A DNA stretch of 64,000 nucleotides from Stemphylium vesicarium. Taxonomy: Eukaryota > Ascomycota > Dothideomycetes > Pleosporales > Pleosporaceae. Location: NCBI GenBank assembly GCA_004380135.1, contig QXCR01000020.1, positions 1-64,000 on the forward strand. Direction: 5' to 3'. Positions 25,182 to 35,119 of this stretch are shown here, one piece after another (the stretch's first letter is position 1; the number at the start of each line of letters is the position of its first letter). The notes under the pieces were generated by a model. That model was given only the letters and a program-made list of their open reading frames with translations, made no database searches and was not told the DNA's origin. The translations under genes and the position numbers were made by a program.

Positions 25182-28100
25182 ATGGCCTCCCTTCGCTCAA
25201 TCGGGGTCCACAAGCCCGCCGCCTTGCAGTACCTGGTGCAAGAGTCGATCCTGACCGACGATAGTACCGACCGCGACTATACCTGGCATACATATACCGA
25301 TGACGGCCCTATAGACGAGCTTGTCACCACCGAATATCACGTGGTCTGGTCTCGGGGAGGTGTGGTGCGCAAGGCCTTTAACTTTGAAGTCGAGAAAGAG
25401 AAAGTCAAGCACGCACTGTTGACATGGTTCATGGTCGACGAGCCCTCACATGCCGCCTCGGAGACTAGGGAGAGTACACCCGGACACAATGCGAACGACA
25501 ACTCGCAGAGCTTCCTTACCCAAGGCACCCAGCCTGCCACCGATCCGACTGCCCCAGTCGACACTGCACCTGCGACAGTAGAGGTCCGGTCGCGCGCTTT
25601 GGTCGTCTTCCTCAAGTCGCAGGCCCACGTCTTCTTCCTATCGGGCACAACACACATTGTCAATCTCCCATTCGAGGTTGAAAAGGCTTTCCCAGCTGCG
25701 CGAGGCGTCGTTGTGCAAAGGAAGCTTGCGCCGGCGCATCCAATCCCAGCCAGTCCCCACCTTCCTTCTGCACCACCAAACTCGTTCCTCACGACGAACC
25801 AGTCCTTCCTCTCGCAACACTTGTCCTTCTCTCAGAGCTTCTCGCAACCCCATCGCCGTCCTGTCTCGTCACGCCATGGCAAATCCCGCCTGTCGGGAGC
25901 CACTACCTATCTTGATGACTTGATAAATCCCACTGCGCCCTTGAACCCTGAGGCGATACCAAGGTTGTATTCCTTTACAGATCCTCTTTCAGAGCTTGGA
26001 TTGGTGGTCAATGTGGTTTCAGGCGGTGACCGTAGCAGTCTGTTGACCACCCACGGCTCAGGTCACCGAAGACTGGAAGCCATCGATAAAGCTGAGGATA
26101 TCATATACGTCTCGCCGCGGAATGAACTTCTCTTTGATCGCAGTGGGAATGACAAGCCCCTTCTACTAGTAGTCACAGCGAACCACGAGACGAATGTATT
26201 TACCATCTGGTCTGCGGCCTATCTTGAGCCAAAATCTATATCAACTTCTCGCAAACAACACCTTCCCTTACCAATAACAAAGTCCCGGCGGCGCAGCTCT
26301 CATGGTACTGCACCCGGGACAGGTGCAACGACCCCAGCAATTCGTAGCGCTGACAGATTGAGAGAGAGCTTCGGTGCTGGTCCACGCAGCAAAACTCAGC
26401 CACCGTCTTTCAAGATTACAGGGAAAGAACGGCTATCTGACCAGGCCGTGGATGAGGCACTTGCTTCACAGCTGAATCCTGACTCAGACCTGACACGCCA
26501 ACCGAAAGAATCGAGACGCGTAAGCTCACTGCTCTCTCGTGCTGAGCTGTCAACCAGCTTCGATAGAAGTGCCTTCCAGGACATGGCAACATCCCGCAAC
26601 AGTCTGGGCGGTAGCTTCTCTCAAAGCTTCAGCGCAAGTCAGCGGAGTCGACACTCGCTAGGCCATGATCGGACAAGCTTCGGTGGCCTTTCGCAGTCCA
26701 GAAATCGAGCTTCTACACCCGGGAGCGTCACGTCTCGGATGAGCCTAGGTGCCGTATCGATTGATGATACTCTGGACGACGTAATGGACGAAGATACCTT
26801 TGACACTATCGAGGACTATGACGAACTCGACGATCTTTTCGCGCCGCCTGATGCTAAGGGTGGACCACGACCCGGCGATGGACTTCACAAAGAACTGGTC
26901 GTCAGTGTAATTGCAGAGATTCCTGTCACGCAGTATCTGAAGAGTGGGCTCTTCGCCCTTGGAAATCCCACAGATCCGCAAGATAGCGTCCAGCCAGAAA
27001 TATTCACACTTAACGCGCCGTTTAACTCGGCAACGCTTCACGAAAGAAAACTGTACATGTACATATCACATCCGTCTTTACAGTACCCTCTCGAGTGTGA
27101 GCTGGCAGTGACGCGGAAACGGCTATCGCCCTCAGCATCAGCAACACAGTCCGGCTCGAACAGTGCGGCTCCACGATATGCCTGCGTGCCCAAGTTCGTC
27201 AATAGCCGACAACTGGACGATGCATTGAACGTAGTGAAAATTAGCGATGGTCATGTCGAGCGCGTCGTTCAGCTAACTTCAACCGATCCACGAGAAGATT
27301 GTCTATCATTGACCGCAGGATGGGGTACGCATTTACCCATGAGTTATAGTCTTGGTCAGATGAAGTTATACGACCCCTACGCAATACTGCATTGTGAGCA
27401 GAATAGGGCGACTGCAGGATCGAAACGTGTCATCACTGCCACACAGCCACTTCGGCAGCTACTGTCTGTAGGGATAGATGGGAGGCTTGACGTGGTCGAC
27501 GGTGAGCATCGCAGACACCGCATGGTGCTTCATCTATCGCCTTCCGACGGATATGTGGCAGAGCTCTTCCGAGTACTGCTGACAGTTCTTCCAAACTATG
27601 CTGGAGACTTTATCTTGGAGATTTTTTGGAACATCCGCAAGTCAATCTCGGATGAGGGATCTGAGATAACAACAGCAGATTGGACAGCTTTTGTAGCGGC
27701 TCTACTCACCCTCGCTGTTCCGTTCATTGACGAAAAGAAGAGCAAGATCAAACCCCGCACAAAGCCTGCTCAACGGAGAAGCTCGGGCCGCCCTTCAAGT
27801 CAGGCGAAACCTGATGAGCTGATAGATGATGAGGATTCAGCATGGCGTCTCATGTGCAGCCGTCAATCCTCAAGAACACATGCGAAGAACTGGGACTCGT
27901 CGCCTTGGGTCTGGGCTTTACATTCGAGTCCGACGTCGACCACGGTGAGCCCAACGGCCAAAAGATCGTCTGTGCAGGAACCATCACCATCGATAATCCA
28001 GCAGATCAAGGTCAAGGACGATACGATTCTCAAGTGTCTTCAGCTCGCACGCCAATACATTCATTCACCAATCGGCAAAGCAACCAACGACCATTGGAGG

Positions 28101-31100
28101 CAACTTTCTCCTTCGGAAAAGCAAGACCTTCGCATCTCATCTCTTTCAGAGATTGTGGTTTCGCTGCATCTCTTCCGTGAGGAGCGAAAGTTGGATGTAT
28201 TGTGCCAAGACTTTACCGGGGTTCAATCTAGCAATCTTGCGCCCGTGTTAGCACAGATCAGCCACTGGTTACGTTGGGATGCTTGGGACTGGAGGCAGGG
28301 CAACTTCTTCGACTTTGATGGCGGTTCAAGCCATGATTGGGCCTATGAAGAGTCTATCCTAAGTAGCAAAGTTCGTCTACATGCCCAACCGTGGGATGCA
28401 CCCCCCTCCATATTGGGATGGCTCAGTACCGTCACGGGATCACAGCACTACGCTCCATTCCCTACGCTTGCGACGCTGATCCGGAAGTCGAAAGCGTCTC
28501 CACACTCTTCCATCAATATTGATGAGATCATAGCAGGAGTAACTCCCCGTACGGTGGCACTGCACCAGTTCTTCCGCGACATAGACCCAGCTTCAAGCCC
28601 TAGACGAGTTGTAGAGCTGATCAAGCGATGCGACATCAATTCTGAAATGCTGGCCACATTGCCAGAAGCTGCCAAAGCACCACTCATGGAAGCAATCACA
28701 AGATGCCAGGCAAATCCGCCTACGACATGGTCAAGCTCATTACTCAAGCTTGTGCAGCGCGAAGACCTAGATCTCAGTCATACCCCGACTGGGGACTTTG
28801 TACATGATAGCCATCTCAACTCGTCCGGTGGGACCCTTCATGCTGCTAGTACTACGCGCGACGTCCACACTATATGTCAGGGTGCTGATCGTATGGAGCC
28901 TATTCAATCCACCGCCGAGGTCGACCGTCACTACATCACCCGCCTAATTTTCCGCGAGGACAGGCGTTTCATGGAAGCCTACACGCTACTAGAGCCGTTA
29001 CGGCAAACTGTTGCAGAATACAGAGCCGACAACAGGCAGGACGATGCAGCGATGCTTGAGGGTCAAAAGGCCCTCATGCAATGGGTCATGGTCCGCACTT
29101 TCTCCCTCCCGGTCGGCAGCTCCATGATCAAGTTTAGCAGCAAGAAACCTCTGCTCACAGAAAAATACCCTTTGTATGGCTTCTCGACATCGTGTCTTAT
29201 GAAGCCAATGGGAAATGTCGTCACGGCCGAACGCCAGAACTACTCGGAAGAAAAGTACTTTTGGGCGTTTTTCAATGCAGGTGCCGCTGCAGGACTGAGC
29301 ATTTCGCGGGATGCGCAAGGCATCGATACTTCTTGGATCATGTACAACAAACCCGCTGAGCTCACAAATAAACATGCTGGGCTCTTACTCGGGTTGGGCT
29401 TGAACGGCCATCTGAGGACGATTGCCAAATGGCTGTCGTTCAAATACCTCACGCCGAAACATACAATGACATCAGTGGGCTTACTGCTGGGCCTGGCTGC
29501 TTCGTTCATGGGCACTATGGATACACTCGTTACGCGACTGCTGTCAGTACATGTCACTAGGATGTTGCCAGCCGGGGCTGCAGAGCTGAATTTATCTCCA
29601 TATACGCAGACTACGGGCCTGATGGGTATCGGTCTCCTCTACTACAATACCCAGCACCGCCGCATGAGTGAGGTTATGCTCTCAGAAATCGAGCATGTAG
29701 AAATACCAGATCCCTCTGAGCCACCAGACACTCTTCGCGACGAAGCCTACAGGTTGGCCGCCGGCTTTGCACTGGGCTTCATAAACTTGGGCAAGGGCAA
29801 GGATCTCCGAGGTCTTCATGACATGCGCATTGTCGAACGGCTCATGACTGTCGCGGTAGCGCCCAAACCCGTAAATGTGGTTCACATTCTAGATCAAGCA
29901 ACAGCAGGAGCCGTTATTGCAGTCGCTCTTATCTTTATGAAGACTCACGATCAGACGGTAGCGCGTAAGATTGACATACCGGACACACTCCCGCAGTTTG
30001 ATTATGTCCGGCCAGACATCTTCCTACTCCGTACGCTCACCAAGCACCTCATCATGTGGGACAACATCGAAGCATCTGATTCTTGGATCATCAAAAACTT
30101 GCCCTTGGAGTACCGTGAGGCGTACGACCTCAAAGGCATCACGCGCTTACGTAGCGAACAAATGCCGTTTTACAACATCCTAGCTGGTCTATTGTGGAGT
30201 GTCAGTCTCAAGCATGCGGGCACAGGAGACACGCAAGTACGGGATTTCTTAATCAAGTATCTCGACCAACTAATCCGAATCAACAAACTCCCAGCCGTAC
30301 GCTACGACTCCAAACTATCCAAGAACACAGTGCGCAACTGTCAAGACCTCATCGCACTAGCAGCTGCCACGGTCATGGCAGGCACAGGCGACCTAGACGT
30401 CTTCCGCCGACTTCGCGGCCTCCATGGCAGAATTGGGCCAGACATACCCTACGGATCCCATCTCGCAGCTCACATGGCCTTTGGCACTCTCTTCATCGCA
30501 GGCGGTACGCAAACCTTTAGCCGCAGCAACAAAGCCATCGCCAGCCTGATCTGCGCCTTCTACCCGCTCTTCCCCTCGGACGTCCAAGATTCCAAAGCCC
30601 ATCTGCAGGCCTTCCGCCACTTCTGGGTACTAGCCGCCGAACCGCGCTGTCTCGTGGTACGAGACGTAGACACGGGGCGCGCAATCTCCATGCCTATAAC
30701 CGTGCACTTGAAGAATGCATCCACGTCCACTTCCCTCGACAGCAGCAGCCACAACAACAACAACAACAACAACGACAGCGCCATAAAGAAGACCCTAACA
30801 GCACCCTGCCTCCTCCCCGAACTCGGCCTCATCGCCAAACTCGAAACAAGCGACCAAACATACTGGCCCACAACCCTCGATTTCCTAAACAACCCTCTCC
30901 ACGCCCGCTCCTTTGCCCGCACACAAACCTTGCATGTGCGCCGCCGCGCAGCCCACGATACGTACAAAACCGCCTTCAGCGCCACCCTCGTCGCCCTCAA
31001 CGACGCGCAATCCTCGCGCTCCGCTCAACGCCTTTTCCACTCCATCTTCGCGCTGCCCGCACTGCGGGACCTGATTAGTGCGAGCGATGCGGGGCTGATA

Positions 31101-31349
31101 TTGCCGCTTGATGCAAATTCGCGGTCTTGGCTTGATATGAGTGCCACGGTGGTGGAGAGTAGGCTTGTGCTTAGGAGGTTGGCAGGGAGTAAGAAGGTCG
31201 AGGAGTTGAGGGAGTTGAGGGGCGTGTTTGAGTGGGCCGATGGCGCGTGCAGGCGCGATGGGAGACTGAGGTGGTTGGGACGGGGCGTTGTGGAGGGGAT
31301 TAAGGCGCGGGTTTTGGAACGGGGGAGGGGGATGGGTGGGGGTGAGTGA
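25182..31349 (+). CDS. APC1: Anaphase-promoting complex subunit 1
   Basis: A single uninterrupted reading frame of 2055 aa; no intron is needed, notable for a gene this long among intron-bearing neighbours. APC1 (BimE in Aspergillus) is the largest scaffold of the APC/C ubiquitin ligase that triggers anaphase. The N-terminal ~700 residues fit the family's beta-propeller region (YHVVWSRGGVVRKAFNF), interrupted by a long Ser/Arg-rich, phosphorylatable loop (~400-560). Proteasome/cyclosome repeats are visible at ~1400-1600 (GLLLGLGLNGHLRTIAKWL, SVGLLLGLAASFMGT, TTGLMGIGLLYY, AAGFALGFINLGKGKDLRGL). Seven Asn from an AAC microsatellite lie at about residues 1858-1864. The extreme C-terminus is Gly-rich and runs into a minisatellite at the stop codon. 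Confidence 0.95.
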   Translation: MASLRSIGVHKPAALQYLVQESILTDDSTDRDYTWHTYTDDGPIDELVTTEYHVVWSRGGVVRKAFNFEVEKEKVKHALLTWFMVDEPSHAASETRESTPGHNANDNSQSFLTQGTQPATDPTAPVDTAPATVEVRSRALVVFLKSQAHVFFLSGTTHIVNLPFEVEKAFPAARGVVVQRKLAPAHPIPASPHLPSAPPNSFLTTNQSFLSQHLSFSQSFSQPHRRPVSSRHGKSRLSGATTYLDDLINPTAPLNPEAIPRLYSFTDPLSELGLVVNVVSGGDRSSLLTTHGSGHRRLEAIDKAEDIIYVSPRNELLFDRSGNDKPLLLVVTANHETNVFTIWSAAYLEPKSISTSRKQHLPLPITKSRRRSSHGTAPGTGATTPAIRSADRLRESFGAGPRSKTQPPSFKITGKERLSDQAVDEALASQLNPDSDLTRQPKESRRVSSLLSRAELSTSFDRSAFQDMATSRNSLGGSFSQSFSASQRSRHSLGHDRTSFGGLSQSRNRASTPGSVTSRMSLGAVSIDDTLDDVMDEDTFDTIEDYDELDDLFAPPDAKGGPRPGDGLHKELVVSVIAEIPVTQYLKSGLFALGNPTDPQDSVQPEIFTLNAPFNSATLHERKLYMYISHPSLQYPLECELAVTRKRLSPSASATQSGSNSAAPRYACVPKFVNSRQLDDALNVVKISDGHVERVVQLTSTDPREDCLSLTAGWGTHLPMSYSLGQMKLYDPYAILHCEQNRATAGSKRVITATQPLRQLLSVGIDGRLDVVDGEHRRHRMVLHLSPSDGYVAELFRVLLTVLPNYAGDFILEIFWNIRKSISDEGSEITTADWTAFVAALLTLAVPFIDEKKSKIKPRTKPAQRRSSGRPSSQAKPDELIDDEDSAWRLMCSRQSSRTHAKNWDSSPWVWALHSSPTSTTVSPTAKRSSVQEPSPSIIQQIKVKDDTILKCLQLARQYIHSPIGKATNDHWRQLSPSEKQDLRISSLSEIVVSLHLFREERKLDVLCQDFTGVQSSNLAPVLAQISHWLRWDAWDWRQGNFFDFDGGSSHDWAYEESILSSKVRLHAQPWDAPPSILGWLSTVTGSQHYAPFPTLATLIRKSKASPHSSINIDEIIAGVTPRTVALHQFFRDIDPASSPRRVVELIKRCDINSEMLATLPEAAKAPLMEAITRCQANPPTTWSSSLLKLVQREDLDLSHTPTGDFVHDSHLNSSGGTLHAASTTRDVHTICQGADRMEPIQSTAEVDRHYITRLIFREDRRFMEAYTLLEPLRQTVAEYRADNRQDDAAMLEGQKALMQWVMVRTFSLPVGSSMIKFSSKKPLLTEKYPLYGFSTSCLMKPMGNVVTAERQNYSEEKYFWAFFNAGAAAGLSISRDAQGIDTSWIMYNKPAELTNKHAGLLLGLGLNGHLRTIAKWLSFKYLTPKHTMTSVGLLLGLAASFMGTMDTLVTRLLSVHVTRMLPAGAAELNLSPYTQTTGLMGIGLLYYNTQHRRMSEVMLSEIEHVEIPDPSEPPDTLRDEAYRLAAGFALGFINLGKGKDLRGLHDMRIVERLMTVAVAPKPVNVVHILDQATAGAVIAVALIFMKTHDQTVARKIDIPDTLPQFDYVRPDIFLLRTLTKHLIMWDNIEASDSWIIKNLPLEYREAYDLKGITRLRSEQMPFYNILAGLLWSVSLKHAGTGDTQVRDFLIKYLDQLIRINKLPAVRYDSKLSKNTVRNCQDLIALAAATVMAGTGDLDVFRRLRGLHGRIGPDIPYGSHLAAHMAFGTLFIAGGTQTFSRSNKAIASLICAFYPLFPSDVQDSKAHLQAFRHFWVLAAEPRCLVVRDVDTGRAISMPITVHLKNASTSTSLDSSSHNNNNNNNDSAIKKTLTAPCLLPELGLIAKLETSDQTYWPTTLDFLNNPLHARSFARTQTLHVRRRAAHDTYKTAFSATLVALNDAQSSRSAQRLFHSIFALPALRDLISASDAGLILPLDANSRSWLDMSATVVESRLVLRRLAGSKKVEELRELRGVFEWADGACRRDGRLRWLGRGVVEGIKARVLERGRGMGGGE

Positions 31350-31398
31350 GTTGGTGGGTGAGTGAGTGAGTTGGTGGGTGAGTGAGTTGGTGGGTGAG
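31342..31398. repeat. G-rich minisatellite overlapping the APC1 stop codon
   Basis: Imperfect tandem copies of a unit like GTGAGTGAGTTGGTGG span the APC1 stop and the start of its 3' UTR. Each unit contains GTGAGT, which equals a consensus 5' splice donor. Confidence 0.85.
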
Positions 31399-31823
31399 AT
31401 GTGGAATGGGTGAAGGGGGGTGGGGGAGGAGTATGGAGATACTTTGGGATGTATGTGTGTGTGTGTAGACAGGAAGATGCCAAAATATGATATTGCGATA
31501 CAACTGTTCGGCAGTTCTTCTTTTGCCACAGATTATATGAGAACTAGGACTGTTTGAGGGAAAAAAGAACATGGAAAAACGGGGTGAGAAAGACAATTGC
31601 GTCAAAGTTGAATCGAACCTATATAATTTCTCGTTTCCCTTTTTTTTTCCAATTCATAACATCTGCTTTGATCCTACATAGTCCCTCCCACTTGACTTAA
31701 ATATCATCTTAACGGGCGACACATACAACCAAAAGAAGCCCAGCAAGCCCCTACCCCCAAAAACAAAAATCAGACTCGTCACCCTCCTTCCATCTCTCCC
31801 ATTCATCTCTCAAAATATCTCCC
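31399..31823. other. Intergenic region between convergent APC1 and NUP42
   Basis: About 425 bp of 3' UTR for both convergent genes. It has a short GT run near 31455, a T-run near 31640 and A-rich stretches near 31560 and 31765 that could serve poly(A) signals. No further gene is seen. Confidence 0.5.
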
Positions 31824-32090
31824 CTACAGCGCCAACGGCGCAATCCACTCACATTTAGGCGGCGTAACAGGGATATCTTCATCATCCGCGAACCTCCCCA
31901 ACTGAGCAACGCGTTCATAAATTTCCTCCAACATCCTGCCTTGCTCGCCCTCGTACTCTTCCGGTTTGCCTTCTTTGTAGCGGTCCTTGGGGTCGATGGG
32001 TTTGCCGTCGGGAGTGACGCCTGTGACGTGGGGACGCGCTGCTGAAGAGGGTTGTGCGGCAGCGGTGGCGGCGGGCGGCTGTGGTGTTGG

Positions 32091-32125
<35 letters not shown>

Positions 32126-33962
32126 GGGTGAGGGTAGGAGTGTTGTTGGTGGGCTGAGTTTGGGGTTGGGGTTGAGCGCCAAAGGGTGAGGCTGAGGTTG
32201 CTGGGGCTGCAGCAGCAGCAGATGGTTGGAGCTTGAGGAAAGGGTTGGCGGGTTCGGCGGGTGCGGGTGCGGCTTGTGGTTGTGCTGTGGCAGACGAAGT
32301 GGGTTGGGCGCCGAAAGGTGATGGCTTGTTTGGTTGGCCAAAAGCTGGGGTCTGGGATGCTGCGGCGCCACCAAAGGGACTGGCTTGAGCTGTTGCTTGC
32401 TGGGGCTGACCGAATGGGTTCGACTTCTGGGCTTGTTGCGCTTGCTGGCCGAATGGCGAGGCTTGAGCTGGCTGCTGAGCCTGTTGACCGAATGGCGACG
32501 GTTGCTGGGGTTGTTGTGCTTGTTGGCCGAAAGGTGATGGGCCAGATTGTGCTGCTTGTCCAAATGGAGATGGGGTGGATTGTGCTGCCTGACCAAATGG
32601 AGATGCACCAGATTGAGCAGCTTGGCCAAATGGAGAAGCGTTGGCGGCTGGTTGTGCTGCTTGACCAAAACCACTCTGACCGAAGCCTGGCTTGCTGAAG
32701 GGGTTAGGCTTCTGCCCTAAAGCACTCGCCTGTCCGAACCCAGCCGCTGCACCTGGAGTCGATGGCTTCCCGAAAGCAGAGCCCGCACCCATACTACTAG
32801 CCTGCCCGAATGCACTTCCCGCACCTGGCATCGATGCTTGGCCGAATCCAGAGGCACCGAAGGCGGGCTTCCCAAACGCACTACCCCCGCCACCCAACGC
32901 CGATGGCTGACCAAATGGTGATGGCTTTTGACCAAGTGCCGAGGCCGAACCGAACGGCGAGGCTGCTTGGCCTGGATTAGACGCCTGACCGAATGCAGAA
33001 GTAGTCTGACCCGGATTTGACGCCTGGCCAAAGGCTGAAGTGGTTTGGCCTGGGTTTGAAGGCTGACCAAATGCAGACGCGGCTTGTGCTGGATTAGATG
33101 GTTGGCCAAAAGCTGGCTTGCCGAAACCTGGAGTCGAAGCCTGCCCAAATGCCGATGACTGAGAGGAGCCCCCTGTTTGGAACGAATTCGCTGGTGCTTT
33201 CATGAATGGATTTGCGGTTGAAGTTGAAGCTCCGGTTGTAGTGTTGGTGGGTTCGTTGGCATTTGCATTACCTTTAGCAATGTCTATCCGATTGGGGTGG
33301 ATGTTGGCCCCCTCTTCGACATAAGTGATGGCGCCGTTGATATCATCGATAATGGCTTTGACCTGCTGCTGCATCTTTTCATTAAGGGCACCCTCTTCTT
33401 GTTGCTGCGATTCGTTAGATTTCTAAACACGTTCCAAATCGTGAGTACATACTGCTTGGGGCTCATTGCCTGCCGCTCGTAAGGTATAGTACCGCAAGCG
33501 GAGCTCCTCTGGACTAATCTCGACTAGACCCTCGATGAGTTGCCGAGGAGCGTCTCTTCCTGGTCCATAGCATGATAGCGGATAGACCGGACGTTGTGTC
33601 GTCAGATCATTCTTGATGTCTTCCTTATCCAAGTGGAAGCCTGATGACTTGAAGTCACGGTTGCCTGTAGTGAGTGAGTTTGAAGATCAGCGGCACGATC
33701 GACATGGTTCAATTACCTCCAAATGTATTGGATCCGCTGTTTTGGCCAGGACGATAGCGGTCGCCATTGAAGGCACCAAAGCGGTTGTTGTTTGATCCGC
33801 CGAAGCCGCCTCCGCTTCCGCCACGGTTCGTATCTCGCGAACTTCCAGGGTGCTCGTATTTGCAGGAATCTGGTCGATGTGAGTTTGGTTTGATAATGGA
33901 ACTGCTGATGGCTTACCCCCAAACTTGCATGCGCCTCGTTGGTAGAAGCTGCAGACCGCCAT
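31824..33962 (-). CDS. NUP42: CCCH zinc-finger FG nucleoporin, NUP42/Amo1-like
   Basis: Four exons (33917..33962, 33717..33869, 33453..33664, 31824..33404) with introns of 47, 52 and 48 bp give 663 aa. The third intron has an ideal CTAAC branch point and is chosen over a 30-bp alternative. A CCCH finger (C-x7-C-x5-C-x3-H) occupies residues 4-22 at the very N-terminus. A conserved helical region follows (DIKNDLTTQRPVYPLSCYGPGRD, then a coiled-coil part with GANIHPNRID). The C-terminal ~450 residues hold dozens of AFGQ/PFGQ/GFG repeats and a 12-Gln run from a TTG microsatellite. Yeast Nup42 and fission yeast Amo1 share this plan; Nup42 sits on the cytoplasmic face of the pore with Gle1-Dbp5 and aids mRNA export. 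Confidence 0.87.
32091..32126. repeat. (TTG)12 microsatellite inside NUP42
   Basis: Twelve perfect TTG units encode a 12-Gln run in NUP42 (minus strand), so length change would not shift the frame. Confidence 0.95.
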
Positions 33963-34767
33963 GTTGACACAATAGCCAATGTAGCGTTGGTCCGAGTAGA
34001 CAGGCGTCGTTCCGAGTGGGCTGTGGGGTATTAGTTGAGTTCAAGGGGGGAATGACGTTGGAAAATATGGACGAAAGAAGAAAGCATGGGTCGGGTGAAT
34101 CCGAGGCTGGAGTGAACGGAAACTTCAGGCGAGCGGACGCGACGCGCTAGCCAATCAACGCGAACAAAGCGCCTTGTCTTGGAAGCGCTGCGGACAGCAG
34201 TGAATGTTGCCGCGCAAATCGCATTACTTGTACGTTACCTCTGCCTGTTGAAGCTACCCCCTGCCCCCGATCCACTGGCCGCTTCCGCCCACTTGGACTG
34301 ATGCATGTTGAATGCAAGTGGGTGATACACCATAAGCGGTCAGTGTAGATGGTAGGAAAGTATGAAATGCGGCGATTAGTAAAAAGATTAATCCTACCCA
34401 GTTCCAAATGCTTATCGGTTAGCTACACGTCGATGATTTTGATTTCTCCTGTGCTTTCGCGTGTCGATGCTAGTTGCAGCGTTTGGTGTCGATGCTGTGA
34501 TGCCGTCGAGGAAAGCGCGGTCCACTAGTCCTGATGCAGTGCTAGCGCATTATTCCGAACATTCGGACCTTCCACGTACGCCATCATCGAGGGTGCTATG
34601 CATTGCGCCATGATGCATCTTGCGCCATGTTCATCCGCGCCCACCACCCAGTACTACTGCCACATTACAGAGTGATATTCAGCAATTCTTCAGCACACGC
34701 TCGCTAGTCCACTACACCGGGCGCTCACCTAATTTGTGCCGAAACAGGGCTTGGCATGCCGGTGTAA
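33963..34767. other. Divergent intergenic region, NUP42 / microprotein-GPI1
   Basis: About 800 bp between divergent start codons, holding both promoters. Several short repeats of GTTTGGTGTCGATGC-like sequence occur near 34470-34500. I see no gene or RNA in it. Confidence 0.45.
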
Positions 34768-35099
34768 ATGCACGCTTTCTCTATTGTTACCATTGGCATC
34801 TTCGTCGCGGGATACTCGACCGCCCGCTGGGACCTTGTTACCCGTGTATACGAGCTAGCAATTTTCGCCTGGGACCACGGCGTCGTGACAAGAACTGCAA
34901 AGGGCTTCGGCTTGCTGTCCCTGCTGTTCTTTCTGGTTATACTGCCCGTGGTGCGCATCGCGACTCAGGAGACGGATCTGGTCAGTAGGACGTGTAGAGG
35001 TGCTCATGGAGTCAGCCGACTAAAATCCTATAGCATCCCAGGCTTGCAGGCACAGGTATCTCTGCGCGCGAGCAGCTCAAACGTCGTGGTTCTTTCTAG
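34768..35099 (+). CDS. Two-membrane-span microprotein upstream of GPI1 (unknown function)
   Basis: Two exons (34768..34980, 35034..35099) around a 53-bp intron (GTCAGT donor, CGACTAAA branch, TAG acceptor) give 92 aa. Two hydrophobic segments (~residues 3-18 and 46-63) flank an amphipathic loop with TARWDLVTRVYELAIFAWDHG. The tail after splicing is soluble and basic (ISAREQLKRRGSF). Reading through the intron would instead give a 115-residue product with a poor tail, so the spliced form is preferred. The stop lies only 20 nt before the GPI1 ATG, and the frames differ. I know no named family. Small two-span subunits of the GPI-GlcNAc transferase (Eri1/PIG-Y, Gpi19/PIG-P) are a tempting comparison, but I see no clear sequence match. 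Confidence 0.65.
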
Positions 35100-35119
35100 C
35101 GGGGCAGCAGGATGAGGAC

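Noticed and set aside
30885..31529. 214-codon minus-strand ORF with Pro/Thr/His repeats
   Set aside because: Antisense to the APC1 end and minisatellite; low complexity only.
31751..32674. 307-codon minus-strand ORF rich in Pro/Gln/His
   Set aside because: It is the alternate frame of the repetitive NUP42 FG region and has no conserved domain.
33423..33452. 30-bp intron option in NUP42 (TAG acceptor)
   Set aside because: Too short for a fungal intron; the CAG at 33405 gives 48 bp with a perfect CTAAC branch point and stays in frame.
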